From JAHEKO01 sp965212505 (GTDB lineage: Bacteria; Acidobacteriota; Thermoanaerobaculia; Multivoradales; JAHEKO01): a DNA stretch of 64,000 bases. The DNA lies in assembly GCA_965212505.1 (NCBI GenBank), contig OZ243123.1:1488001-1552000 (forward strand). Direction: 5' to 3'. The translations under genes and the position numbers were made by a program. The stretch's first letter is position 1, and the number at the start of each line of letters is the position of its first letter. The notes under the pieces are model-generated. The model ran no database searches, was not told the DNA's origin, and worked only from the letters and a program-made list of their open reading frames with translations. This document shows positions 36,462 to 45,425 of the stretch, one piece after another.

Positions 36462-39400
36462 ATGTTCGCTCGAATGCGCCTGATTCACCTCTCACTCGCT
36501 CTCTGTCTACTCGCCGTTCCGCTCGCCGCCGCCAAGGGCAAGAAGGGCGAGCCGGAGGAGGCGCCGGAAGAGAAGCCGCTGCTCTCGTCTGGGACATTCT
36601 CGGGACTCAAGTTTCGCGGCATCGGTCCGGCGGTGACCTCGGGACGCATCAGCGACATCGCCGTGGTGCCAGACGATTCGAAGGCGTACTACGTGGCGAC
36701 GTCCTCCGGCGGCGTCTGGAAGACCACCAACTCCGGCACGACCTATCGACCGATCTTCGACGGACAGGGCTCGTACTCGATCGGCTGCGTGACCCTCGAC
36801 CCGAACGATTCGAACGTCGTCTGGGTGGGCACGGGCGAAAACAACAGCCAGCGCAGCGTCGGCTACGGCGACGGCGTCTACAAGTCGATCGACGGCGGCG
36901 CGAGCTGGAAAAAGGTCGGGCTCGAGAATTCCGAGCACGTCGCCAAGATTGTGGTCGATCCGCGCGATTCGAACGTGGTCTATGTCGCCTCCCAGGGCCC
37001 CCTCTGGGGACCGGGCGGCGACCGCGGTCTCTTCAAGACCACGGACGGTGGCGAAAACTGGACGAACGTGCTCGAGATCGACGAGCACACGGGCGTCACC
37101 GATCTCATCATGGACCTCGAGAACCCGGACGTCCTCTATGCCGCCTCCTATCAGCGGCGGCGGCACGTCTGGACGCTGATCAACGGTGGCCCGGGATCGG
37201 GCATTCACAAGTCGACGGACGCTGGCGAGTCGTGGACGAAGGTCACCAAAGGCCTGCCGAGCGTTGATCTCGGTCGGATCGGGTTGGCGCAGTCGCCGGC
37301 CGACCCCGGGATCCTCTACGCGATTGTCGAGGCGGCCGAGGGGGAGGGCGGTTTCTACCGCTCGACCGATGGCGCCGCGAGCTGGCACAAGCAGAGCGAC
37401 TACATGTCGGCGAGTCCGCAGTACTACAACGAGATCGTCGCCGATCCGAAAGATCCCGACACGGTCTACTCGATGGACACCTGGATGCACGTCACCCCGG
37501 ACGGCGGCAAGAGTTTCGAGCGTCTCCCCGAGCTCCACAAGCACATCGACAACCATGCGCTCTGGATCAACCCGAACGACACCGATCACCAGCTGTCGGG
37601 CAACGACGGCGGTCTCTACGAGACCTTCGATGGCCAGAAGACCTGGATCTTCAAGGAGAACCTGCCGGTAACCCAGTTCTACAAGCTCGAGGTCGACAAC
37701 TCCGAGCCGTTCTACCGGGTCTACGGCGGTACGCAGGACAACTTCACGATGGGCGGGCCGACGCGCACGAACAGCATTCACGGAATCGTCAACGCCGACT
37801 GGTTTATGACCCACGGAGGTGATGGCTTCCAGACGCGCGTCGACCCCGAGGACCCGAACATCATCTACTCCGAGTCGCAATACGGCGGCCTGGTCCGCTA
37901 CGACCACCGCTCGGGCGAGGAGGTCTCCATCGTGCCGCAGCCCGGTGCCGACGAGGAGCCCTTGATCTACAACTGGGACGCGCCGCTGATCATCAGCCCG
38001 CACTCCCGCACGCGGCTCTACTTTGGCGGCAACCGACTGTTCCGGAGCGACGATCGCGGCGACTCATGGACGGCGGTCAGTCCGAACCTCACTCGGGGGA
38101 TCGATCGAAATCGGCTGGAAGTGATGGATCGGGTCTGGAGCGTCGATGCGGTATCGAAGAACCGTTCGACCTCGATCTACGGCAACCTGGTGGCGCTCGA
38201 TGAGTCGCCCCTCGTCGAAGGCCTGCTCTACGCCGGCACCGACGACGGCCTGGTGCAGGTGAGCGAAGACGGCGGCGAAAACTGGCGCAAGATCGACTCG
38301 TTCCCGGGAGTTCCCGATCGAACCTACGTCAACGACCTGATCGCCTCGCTGCACGACGCCGACACCGTCTTCGCGGTCTTCAACCACCACAAGATGTCGG
38401 ATTTCAAGCCGTACGTGCTGAAGAGCACCGACCGTGGCGCGACCTGGACGATGCTGGTCGAGGGCCTGCCGGAGCGTGGCTCCACGTACAGCCTCGCCGA
38501 GGATCACGAAGATCCGAATCTGCTGTTCGTCGGTACAGAGTTCGGCGCCTTTTTTAGCCCGACCGGTGGCTCCGAGTGGATTCAGCTCAAGGCCGGACTC
38601 CCGACCGTTGCGGTGCGTGACCTCGCGATTCAGAGGCGCGAGGGCGATCTGGTGCTCGGTACCTTCGGGCGCGGCTTCTACGTCCTCGACGACTACAGCC
38701 CGTTGCGCGGTATCACCGAGGAGGCGCTCGAGAGCGAGGCGCATCTCTTCCCGGTCAAGGACCCGCTCATGTACATCGAGCGTGCACCGCTCACCCTGCG
38801 TGGCAAGTCGTTCCAGGGTGAAGGCTGGTACTCGGCACCCAATCCGCCGTTTGGCGCGATCTTCACCTACTACCTGCACGAGGCCTACGACACCCGCCGC
38901 GATCGGCGGCGCGAGGAAGAGAAGGAGATCGCCGAGGAGGGTGGCGACGTGTTCTACCCGGAGTGGGAAGAACTCCGAGCCGAGGACCGAGAGCTCGATC
39001 CGTCAGTCGTACTGACCGTTACGGACCAGGCCGGCAACGTCGTCCGTCGACTGACCGGGCCGACCGGCAAGGGCTTCCACCGGGTCGCCTGGGACCTTCG
39101 TCTGCCGGCGTCGTCTCCGACGCGCCTGACGCCGTTCCCTTCGTGGAACCCGTTCAGCAGCGCGCCGAGCGGGCCGATGGTGGCGCCCGGCACGTTTACC
39201 GTGTCGATCGCCAAGTGGATCGACGGTGAGATGACCGAGCTCGGCGAGAGCCGCTCGTTCACCACGCAGCCGCTGGGCCTCAACACCCTGGGCACCTCGG
39301 ATCGTGAGGCACTACTGGCCTTCCAGCAGAAGACCGCCCGGCTACAGCGCGCGGTGCTCGGAGGCATTCGGGTTGCGGGCGAAGCGCAGGAGCGGATCGA

Positions 39401-39776
39401 CTTCCTTCGCGCTGCTCTGGTCGACACTCCGGCGGCGGGCGTCGATCTTGTCAACCGGCTGCGCGGTATCGAACTCGAGTTGATGGAGCTCCAGACTGAG
39501 CTCACTGGGGATCGCTCGGTCGCGCGGCGCTACGAAGCGACGCTGCCGTCGATTGTGAGTCGGGTGCAGCGGATCGTCTACGGCCAGTGGGCCTCGACGT
39601 CGCCGCCGACCCAGACCAACCGCGACGCCTACGACATCGCGAGCGCTGCGTTCGGCGGCGTCCTCGAGCAGCTGACCGAGCTGGTCGACGGCGACCTGGC
39701 TGGATTGGAGGCCGACGCCGAAGCGGCTGGCGCCCCGTGGACACCGGGACGCATGCCGACGTGGCAGCCGGAGTAG
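36462..39776 (+). CDS. large secreted BNR/sortilin-type beta-propeller protein
   Basis: 1104 residues from the ATG at 36462, which has GGAGG well spaced upstream. It begins with a signal peptide (RLIHLSLALCLLAVPLAAA). The body consists of repeated Asp-box or BNR units: GGVWKTTNSGTTY, GVYKSIDGGASW, GLFKTTDGGENW, GIHKSTDAGESW, GFYRSTDGAASW, LVQVSEDGGENW and VLKSTDRGATW, i.e. a sortilin-like propeller of roughly 700 residues. A C-terminal helical/Ig-like segment starts near 800 (VLTVTDQAGNVVRRLTGP). Such proteins are common in Acidobacteriota-like genomes and are often annotated as glycosyl hydrolases, but no catalytic residues can be assigned here. Likely an extracytoplasmic binding protein. 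Confidence 0.78.
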   Translation: MFARMRLIHLSLALCLLAVPLAAAKGKKGEPEEAPEEKPLLSSGTFSGLKFRGIGPAVTSGRISDIAVVPDDSKAYYVATSSGGVWKTTNSGTTYRPIFDGQGSYSIGCVTLDPNDSNVVWVGTGENNSQRSVGYGDGVYKSIDGGASWKKVGLENSEHVAKIVVDPRDSNVVYVASQGPLWGPGGDRGLFKTTDGGENWTNVLEIDEHTGVTDLIMDLENPDVLYAASYQRRRHVWTLINGGPGSGIHKSTDAGESWTKVTKGLPSVDLGRIGLAQSPADPGILYAIVEAAEGEGGFYRSTDGAASWHKQSDYMSASPQYYNEIVADPKDPDTVYSMDTWMHVTPDGGKSFERLPELHKHIDNHALWINPNDTDHQLSGNDGGLYETFDGQKTWIFKENLPVTQFYKLEVDNSEPFYRVYGGTQDNFTMGGPTRTNSIHGIVNADWFMTHGGDGFQTRVDPEDPNIIYSESQYGGLVRYDHRSGEEVSIVPQPGADEEPLIYNWDAPLIISPHSRTRLYFGGNRLFRSDDRGDSWTAVSPNLTRGIDRNRLEVMDRVWSVDAVSKNRSTSIYGNLVALDESPLVEGLLYAGTDDGLVQVSEDGGENWRKIDSFPGVPDRTYVNDLIASLHDADTVFAVFNHHKMSDFKPYVLKSTDRGATWTMLVEGLPERGSTYSLAEDHEDPNLLFVGTEFGAFFSPTGGSEWIQLKAGLPTVAVRDLAIQRREGDLVLGTFGRGFYVLDDYSPLRGITEEALESEAHLFPVKDPLMYIERAPLTLRGKSFQGEGWYSAPNPPFGAIFTYYLHEAYDTRRDRRREEEKEIAEEGGDVFYPEWEELRAEDRELDPSVVLTVTDQAGNVVRRLTGPTGKGFHRVAWDLRLPASSPTRLTPFPSWNPFSSAPSGPMVAPGTFTVSIAKWIDGEMTELGESRSFTTQPLGLNTLGTSDREALLAFQQKTARLQRAVLGGIRVAGEAQERIDFLRAALVDTPAAGVDLVNRLRGIELELMELQTELTGDRSVARRYEATLPSIVSRVQRIVYGQWASTSPPTQTNRDAYDIASAAFGGVLEQLTELVDGDLAGLEADAEAAGAPWTPGRMPTWQPE

Positions 39777-39777
39777 G

Positions 39778-40173
39778 CTACTCGGGTCCCAGCAGATCCC
39801 AGCGGTTGCCGGCGATGTCGCAGAACACGGCGATGCGTCCGTACGGCTCGTCGCGCGGTTCGCGCACGATTTCGGCGCCCGCCGCGACGAGCCGGGCGTA
39901 GGTCCCTTCGAAGTCTTCGACTCGGAGGAAAAGTCCGACGCGACCGGCGTACTGGTTGCCGACGGCTCGCTCCTGGCGTTCGCCGTCGGCGCGAGCGAGG
40001 AGGAGGCCGGTCTCGGCTCCGGGGGGCCGCACGACGACCCAGCGCTTCGCTCGGCCGTCGTTGGTCAGCGACGGGGAGTCCTCCGCGAGCTCGAAGCCGA
40101 GCACGTTGACGAAAAACCCGATCGCCGGGTCGTACTCGTCGACGATGACGGTCGTGAGGGCGAGGTGAGGCAC
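39778..40173 (-). CDS. VOC (glyoxalase/bleomycin-resistance fold) protein
   Basis: 131 residues, GTG start at 40173. It shows the vicinal-oxygen-chelate pattern: HLALTTVIVDEYDPAIGFFVNVLGF at the N-terminus and LRVEDFEGTYARLVAAGAEIV, then PYGRIAVFCDIAGNRWDLL at the C-terminus. Possible metal ligands are the N-terminal His and the late acidic residues. The substrate is unknown. It starts two bases before the stop of the upstream aminotransferase gene and its own stop lies one base from that of the convergent BNR gene. Confidence 0.8.
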   Translation of the reverse strand: MPHLALTTVIVDEYDPAIGFFVNVLGFELAEDSPSLTNDGRAKRWVVVRPPGAETGLLLARADGERQERAVGNQYAGRVGLFLRVEDFEGTYARLVAAGAEIVREPRDEPYGRIAVFCDIAGNRWDLLGPE

Positions 40174-40174
40174 C

Positions 40175-41401
40175 CTAGGCGTTTCCCGCGATGACGTTGA
40201 GCGCCTCGAGCAGGCGGTCGATCTCCTGAGCGGTGTTGTACATCAGCACGCCGACCCTCACGAGCCCGCCGCGTCGCTCGAGGTCGAGGGTCTCGACCGC
40301 GCGCACCGCGTAGAAGTGCCCGTCCCACACCTGGATGCCGCGCTCGCCGAGCTTCTGGGCAACCTGCGTCGCGGTGAGTCCGTCCACCGTGATGGAGACC
40401 GTCGGCGCCCGGCGCTCGGCGTCGAATCCGGGACCCCAGCCTCTGACGCCCGGGATCGACTGCAGACCTTGCCAGTAGCGCTCCGCTACGCCGTGCTCGT
40501 AGGCGGCGATCGAGTTGGCCGCATCGACGATGCGTTCGCGGTAGCTCTCCCCGATGCCCCACGAGGCGATGTAGTCGACGCCCGCTCCTGCGCCCACGAT
40601 GGCTGCGAAGTTCAGCGTGCCGGTCTCGATTCGGTGGGGCGCCTCGTCGCTCTGGACGCGGAGGTGCTGCGCCGGCAACTGCTCGAGCAGGCCCGGCCTC
40701 GACCAGAGCACCCCGACGTGTGGGCCGTAGAACTTGTAGGCCGAGCAGAGGAGGAAGTCGGCGTCGATCTTCTGGACGTCGATCGGGAAGTGGGGCGCGT
40801 AGTGCACGGCGTCGACCACCAGCCAGGCGCCGACCGCGCGAACGCGCTCGCGGATCGCCGCGATGTCCGGGACGGTCCCCAGAGCGTTGGACGCAAGGGT
40901 GACCGCGACGAGCCGGGTGCGTTGGTTGAGCTTCCGATCCAGGTCGTCGAGATCGAGTCGTCCATCAGGCTGGAGCGCAACTTCGTGCGTCACGGCCCCC
41001 ATTTCGAGCCAAGGACCTCGATTTGCCTCGTGATCGAGGGCGGTGACGACGATCTCGTCCCCCTCCCGCAGCACGGCGCGTACGGCTTGGCTCAGGGAGT
41101 AGGTGAGCGTGGTCATATTCTGGCCGAGCGACACCTCGCGCCAGCTCTGCGCACCGACGAAGGCCGCCAGCTTCTCGCGCGCCGCGAGGACGGCGGCGTC
41201 GGAGTCGGCAGACGTGGGGAAGGCGCCGTGGTGGTTGGCGTTGTGCGAGCGGTAGTAGCCGCTGATCGCCTCGATCACCGCCGCGGGTATCTGGCTGCCG
41301 GCGGGGCCGTCGAGGTAGGCGAGCGGTTGGCCGTCGTGGGCTCGAGAGAGCGCCGGGAAGTCGCCCCGGCACCTCTGACAGTCGTCGGAGTCGAAGGGCA
41401 T
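40175..41401 (-). CDS. class-V aminotransferase, cysteine-desulfurase-like
   Basis: 408 residues from the ATG at 41401; a GTG at 41431 would add ten residues. The family pattern is complete: YLDGPAGSQIP near residue 22, NHHGAFPTSADSD near 46, ALDHEANRGPW near 111, VVDAVHYAPHFPID near 183 and the PLP lysine in CSAYKFYGPHVG near 210. It resembles the cysteine-desulfurase-like group (TIGR01976 type) that lacks partner SUF/ISC genes nearby. The reaction is presumably a PLP-dependent desulfuration or deamination, substrate unassigned. It forms a two-gene unit with the VOC protein. Confidence 0.8.
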   Translation of the reverse strand: MPFDSDDCQRCRGDFPALSRAHDGQPLAYLDGPAGSQIPAAVIEAISGYYRSHNANHHGAFPTSADSDAAVLAAREKLAAFVGAQSWREVSLGQNMTTLTYSLSQAVRAVLREGDEIVVTALDHEANRGPWLEMGAVTHEVALQPDGRLDLDDLDRKLNQRTRLVAVTLASNALGTVPDIAAIRERVRAVGAWLVVDAVHYAPHFPIDVQKIDADFLLCSAYKFYGPHVGVLWSRPGLLEQLPAQHLRVQSDEAPHRIETGTLNFAAIVGAGAGVDYIASWGIGESYRERIVDAANSIAAYEHGVAERYWQGLQSIPGVRGWGPGFDAERRAPTVSITVDGLTATQVAQKLGERGIQVWDGHFYAVRAVETLDLERRGGLVRVGVLMYNTAQEIDRLLEALNVIAGNA

Positions 41402-41530
41402 CGGCGGGAGGATATCGGAAACGCCGGGCACCGGACCGGGCAGCGGAGCTCGTCTGGCGTCGAGGCGGGGAAACCGCCGTCACGGTCCGTCTCAGTACCG
41501 AGGGCGCGGCGGCAAGGGCGCGTTGAAACC

Positions 41531-43456
41531 GTGAGAGAGATCGATACACGAGACTTCAGTGACCGGGGCTCCGACGTCGCTGCGGAGATGACCGAGCGGG
41601 GCGCGCGGAGGACCTCCCGTGAGCTTCCGGGCGCCCATTCTGTGCACGTCGAGCGTTTCAACCGGGCGACCGCGACACCCGGGCGATTGGTCTCGCGAGA
41701 GGCCGGGCGGAGGGGCGACTCGGCGGTCTCGGAAGCTCGACTCCACGTGCAATCCGTAGCGCCGGCGCTCGGGTTCGAGGACACGGCGATGGCCGAGTTC
41801 GTGCCGACCGGGCCTCCGCTGGTGACCAGCGCGGGGACTCAGGTCGTGCATCTCCAGCAGTACTACGCCGGCATCCCAGTCTTCGAGATGGTGCGAACGG
41901 TTCGGCTCTCTCCGAGTGGGCGGGTAGAAGATGTCGTGGGAAACAACACGCCCCTCAACGAGGAGCCGGACGTGGTCTCTACCCTGACTGCTACGGGTGC
42001 GGTCGAGATCGCCTTGGCTTACGTGGGCGACTCGGGGGGGGATGACCGGCGGGATCACCACGGGCAGATCACTCCGGACTCTGGCCCGCGAGCCCTCGAG
42101 ACTGAGGGGCAGCCGTCGGTGGTGGCTCCGTTGCCCAGCCAGCCGACACAGATTCGGGTGGCCGGTCTCGACGAGCCGGTCGCCGCCCGCCTCGTACTCT
42201 TCCACTTGATTCCACAGATCCAGCTCGGATGGCTGTTGACGCTCTCCTTCGATGAGTTGGCCGGTGACTACGACTTCATCGTGGCGGCCAACGGAACTCG
42301 GGCGGGCGACGTCCTCTACTGCAAGGACACCCTGGGCGGGGTCACTCGAGGGCAGGTCTTTCTCCACAGTCCGGCGGAGGGCCCGAGGCAGCTGTCAGAG
42401 CTGCCGCCGGTCGGCGATGACCTCCTCGAGGATCTTCGAGCGACTCCGTTGGATTGGGTCTCCGAAGATCGGACCGTCGGCAACAACGTCGCGGTCTACC
42501 GCGGCAATACGCAACGCTCGCTGACCGGCGAGACCGCCGCCGGCGCGCTGCGCTTCGAGCCGTCGCAGCCCGAGGGCAAAGACCAGCGACTCCTCAACGC
42601 CTTCTACTACAGCAACTACCTGCACGAGGTCTTTCTGATGCTCGGCTTCGGGGAAGACGAGGGCAACTTCCAGGCGATCAACCCGGGCGGTGCTTCGGGG
42701 GATGGAGACGAACTCGAAGTACGCATCTACGACCGGGTCGTCTCGGGCACGGCTCGGATGCGCGCGAGGCGTGACGGCCGGAATCCCGAGATGACGCTCG
42801 GATTGGTCGAGGCGACCGGGAGACATACCGCTCTCGACGCGGACGTGGTCTTCCATGAGTATGTGCACGGCGTCTCGCAGCGGCTGGTCGGGGGGAAGCT
42901 GGAGCACGCCCCGCTGGTTCAACCGCAGAGCCGGGCGATGGGAGAGGGCTGGAGCGACTACTTCGCACTCACCATCCAGAACTACGCCCGCGATGCCGAG
43001 GTCTACGACTTCGGTCGCTGGGCTTCGGGAGTGAGCGACGGGGCGCGGCCGCGAGTGGGTAGCTACGACTCCGATTTTACGGGCGACTTCGGGCAGCTCG
43101 GGGATCCGGACTACTCCGAGGCGCATGATGCCGGCGAGATCTGGTGCGCCGCGCTGATTCGAATCAACCAGGTTCTCGGAGATGAGCTGGGAGGTCGTCG
43201 CCAGGGCCATCTTCTGGGCTGGCAGCTAGTGGTCGACTCCCTGAAGCTGATCGCGCCATCGCCGAGCTTCTTGGACGGCAGAGACGGTGTTCTCAAGGCG
43301 CTGGACGATCTGGTGGCGAGAGGGGTGCTCGACTCTGCTCAGCAGCCGGCGCTCCAGAGGTCTTTGTGGAGGGCGTTCGCCGAATACGGGATGGGGCCGG
43401 CTGCCGACGCGGTGGGTGCGTCCTTCGAAGGCATCGTGTCCGACTTCAACGACTGA
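41531..43456 (+). CDS. M36 (fungalysin-type) zinc metallopeptidase without visible signal peptide
   Basis: 641 residues from GTG at 41531 (REIDTRDFSDRG), which matches the usual start of bacterial M36 proteins. A propeptide-like region to ~residue 330 precedes the catalytic domain. Zinc motif HEYVHG (HExxH) near 445 and GEGWSDYFAL near 475 with the third ligand Glu are intact. M36 enzymes are usually secreted and self-processing, yet no hydrophobic signal is visible at the N-terminus, so the export route or cellular site is unclear. It is 21 bp upstream of lpxR in the same direction. Confidence 0.82.
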   Translation: MREIDTRDFSDRGSDVAAEMTERGARRTSRELPGAHSVHVERFNRATATPGRLVSREAGRRGDSAVSEARLHVQSVAPALGFEDTAMAEFVPTGPPLVTSAGTQVVHLQQYYAGIPVFEMVRTVRLSPSGRVEDVVGNNTPLNEEPDVVSTLTATGAVEIALAYVGDSGGDDRRDHHGQITPDSGPRALETEGQPSVVAPLPSQPTQIRVAGLDEPVAARLVLFHLIPQIQLGWLLTLSFDELAGDYDFIVAANGTRAGDVLYCKDTLGGVTRGQVFLHSPAEGPRQLSELPPVGDDLLEDLRATPLDWVSEDRTVGNNVAVYRGNTQRSLTGETAAGALRFEPSQPEGKDQRLLNAFYYSNYLHEVFLMLGFGEDEGNFQAINPGGASGDGDELEVRIYDRVVSGTARMRARRDGRNPEMTLGLVEATGRHTALDADVVFHEYVHGVSQRLVGGKLEHAPLVQPQSRAMGEGWSDYFALTIQNYARDAEVYDFGRWASGVSDGARPRVGSYDSDFTGDFGQLGDPDYSEAHDAGEIWCAALIRINQVLGDELGGRRQGHLLGWQLVVDSLKLIAPSPSFLDGRDGVLKALDDLVARGVLDSAQQPALQRSLWRAFAEYGMGPAADAVGASFEGIVSDFND

Positions 43457-43477
43457 GTGACCAAAGGGAGCACTGCG

Positions 43478-44500
43478 ATGACAACGGGACACTGGAGACT
43501 CTGGACGATTCTGCTCGGGGCGGTCTTGACCGTCTCTCTGGCGGCGGCCGAAGAGCCAAAGAGGACACGCGCCTGGCAGGTGCAGTGGGAGAACGACACC
43601 TTTTCGGGAACGGACGAGGACTACACCAACGGGCTTCGGATCAGCAGCCTCGGAGATCCCGAGTACGTGTCGAAGGGGGCAGAAAAGCTGGCTCGGCGAT
43701 GGTGCGGGCGCTTCTGCCCGGAGATGGACTACAACGTCATCACCGGCTGGGCGCTCGGACAGAACTTCTACACGCCGGAGGACATCCAGCAGGAGGAGCA
43801 GGTTCCGGACGAGAGACCCTGGGCGGGCTGGCTCTACGCAGGGCCGCTCTTGCAGATCACGGAGCCTCATCTCGAGGGCGTTCCGCGCCGGCAGCATCGA
43901 TTCGAGTTGGCGCTCGGCGTCGTCGGTCCGCCGGCGCTCGCCGAGCCGGTGCAGAAGGTCGTGCACTGCTGTGTCACCGGCAGCGACGAGCCGCTGGGCT
44001 GGGACAATCAGATCCGCTTCGAGCCCGCCGTCAGTCTGAACTACCTCTATCGGCGCATCCTCAAGACACGAGAGCGCTTCGACATCACCCCTCACTTTGG
44101 TTTCAATCTGGGGAACGTGCAGCTCTTTGCGAATGCCGGTGCAACGCTGCGTGTGGGGAGGGGTTTGACGGGCTTTCCAAACACCATCATCTCTCCCTCC
44201 ATCATCCAGACCACTGCGCGCCCCGACACCGAGTGGTACCTCTTCGTTGGCGCAGACGCACGCGCCGTGGGCTACAACATCTTCCTCGACGGCAACACGA
44301 TCCGGAGCAGCCACAGTGTCGATCGAGAGAACTTCGTCTACGACTTCCGGGCCGGATTCTCCTACCGGTGCAAGAACTGGCGCCTGACCTACACGCTCGT
44401 TCAGCGGAGCGAGGAGTTCCCGACGCCAATGCGAGAGGCGGATGGAGAGCACGAGTACGCCTCGATCAGCGTCTCGTACGAACCGGTCTTCTTGCAGTAG
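43478..44500 (+). CDS. lpxR: LpxR-family outer-membrane lipid A 3'-O-deacylase
   Basis: 340 residues from the ATG at 43478 (AGGGAG upstream); a GTG at 43457 is less likely because it would place polar residues before the signal peptide (TILLGAVLTVSLAAAEE). The family hallmark WENDTFSGTDEDYTNGLRIS (20 residues, near 36-55) is present, followed by GVVGPPALAEPVQKVVH, whose His matches the catalytic region of LpxR. Alternating beta strands to the C-terminal aromatic FLQ fit a 12-strand barrel. The enzyme removes 3'-linked acyl chains from lipid A, which implies a lipopolysaccharide outer membrane. It follows the M36 peptidase gene. Confidence 0.85.
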   Translation: MTTGHWRLWTILLGAVLTVSLAAAEEPKRTRAWQVQWENDTFSGTDEDYTNGLRISSLGDPEYVSKGAEKLARRWCGRFCPEMDYNVITGWALGQNFYTPEDIQQEEQVPDERPWAGWLYAGPLLQITEPHLEGVPRRQHRFELALGVVGPPALAEPVQKVVHCCVTGSDEPLGWDNQIRFEPAVSLNYLYRRILKTRERFDITPHFGFNLGNVQLFANAGATLRVGRGLTGFPNTIISPSIIQTTARPDTEWYLFVGADARAVGYNIFLDGNTIRSSHSVDRENFVYDFRAGFSYRCKNWRLTYTLVQRSEEFPTPMREADGEHEYASISVSYEPVFLQ

Positions 44501-44501
44501 G

Positions 44502-44771
44502 TCAGTCGGCGGGCCGCTTTTGCGTCTTCTGCCGGCACGCCTCCGCCAAGGAGGCTTCGAGCCGCTCGATCGACTCGGGGTCGGGCGGTTCCCGACGGAG
44601 CCTCCGACGTGCTGCTTCGTTGACCGAACGCAGCTGGCGGACGTAGGCGCGACAGTACTTGCACATCAGCCAGTGGAGGAAGCCGGCGAATCGGCGGAGA
44701 AGGCCGGCGTTCTCCAACTCGCCCGACGCCACGGAGGTCGCGTACTCCTTGCAGGTCGGCAGTCCGGTCAC
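44502..44771 (-). CDS. small zinc-finger anti-sigma-like protein
   Basis: 89 residues. The sequence TCKEYATSVASGE followed by LHWLMCKYCRAY has the HxxxCxxC pattern of zinc-binding anti-sigma (zf-HC2/ZAS) domains. No membrane helix follows, so it would be a cytoplasmic regulator. Its ATG overlaps the stop of the ECF sigma gene (44768-44771, ATGA), the usual sigma/anti-sigma arrangement. It most likely binds and inhibits the sigma factor, with the zinc site as a possible redox sensor. Confidence 0.8.
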   Translation of the reverse strand: MTGLPTCKEYATSVASGELENAGLLRRFAGFLHWLMCKYCRAYVRQLRSVNEAARRRLRREPPDPESIERLEASLAEACRQKTQKRPAD

Positions 44772-45352
44772 CTGGCGTATCCCTTGTCCATCAAGCAGTC
44801 ACGCAGGCGGTTGCGAGCGCGGAAGAGCATCACACCCAGGTTGGTGGCGGTGATGTCCATGACGTTACAGATCTCTTCAGTGGTCAATTCCTCGACCTCG
44901 CGCAAGACGAAGGCGAGGCGTTGCCTCTCCGGGGTCATTTCGAGGCAGTCCTCGATCTCGCCCAGAATCTCTTCGCCTTCGAGCGCGGACCCTGGCGCCT
45001 CGGTCGAAGCGATCCAGTGCCCGGATTCGTTGAAGCGACTCTCGAAGATGTCGTCGATGTCGTCGTGCTTGCGCGCCTTCGCGAAGCCACGCCGGGCTTC
45101 TTGGACCTTGCGGAAGAAGATGCCGAAGATCCAGGTGCGCACCTTGGAGCGGCCTTCGAATCGGTGCGCGGTTTCGATGAAGGTGACAAACGTCGCCTGC
45201 GCAACCTCTTCGGCCTGATGAGCGTCGAGCCCGGCGCCGCGGCCGGCACGCTCGATCTGCCGGAGGTAGCGCTGGACGATGTCGCCCAGCACCTCCGCGT
45301 CGCCGGCGCGAATGCGCTCGACCAGCTGCGGGTCTTCTACGAGTTCGGCCAC
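44768..45352 (-). CDS. ECF-family RNA polymerase sigma factor
   Basis: 194 residues beginning with GTG at 45352; a stop codon lies in frame five codons upstream, so no earlier start exists. Region 2 is visible in DAHQAEEVAQATFVTFIETAHRFEGRSKVRTW (about residues 43-75) and region 4 in TPERQRLAFVLREVEELTTEEICNVMDITATNLGVMLFRARNRL (about 138-182). It should direct transcription of an envelope or stress regulon together with the zinc-finger anti-sigma gene. The start codon is inside a perfect 14-bp inverted repeat, so translation or read-through may be controlled by RNA structure. Confidence 0.88.
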   Translation of the reverse strand: MAELVEDPQLVERIRAGDAEVLGDIVQRYLRQIERAGRGAGLDAHQAEEVAQATFVTFIETAHRFEGRSKVRTWIFGIFFRKVQEARRGFAKARKHDDIDDIFESRFNESGHWIASTEAPGSALEGEEILGEIEDCLEMTPERQRLAFVLREVEELTTEEICNVMDITATNLGVMLFRARNRLRDCLMDKGYAR

Positions 45353-45392
45353 CGTCGGCGAAGTCTAACTGGAGAGACCGCCGACGGTGGCC
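45347..45392 (-). promoter_or_regulatory. perfect 14-bp inverted repeat covering the ECF sigma start codon
   Basis: Arms 45347-45360 (ggccaccgtcggcg) and 45379-45392 (cgccgacggtggcc) are exact reverse complements around an 18-base loop. In the minus-strand RNA the second arm contains the GTG start of the sigma gene, and the first arm begins 34 bases after the stop of the upstream S74 gene. There is no U-run, so a classic intrinsic terminator is unlikely. Confidence 0.8.
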
Positions 45393-45425
45393 GCGAGTAC
45401 GAGTACTTCGCGTCGAGACCCGCGC

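Noticed and set aside
36462..39776. Glycosyl hydrolase (sialidase) activity
   Set aside because: Asp-box/BNR repeats are shared by sialidases and sortilin-type propellers, but catalytic residues of sialidases could not be identified.
40316..41530. Very long plus-strand open frame continuous with the M36 peptidase
   Set aside because: It is antisense to the well-supported class-V aminotransferase, its translation is Arg/Val/Asp-rich shadow sequence, and peptidase homology begins only at about 41531.
45347..45392. Rho-independent terminator of the S74 gene
   Set aside because: The stem is strong but there is no U-tract, and the second arm includes the start codon of the next gene, so a regulatory reading is preferred.
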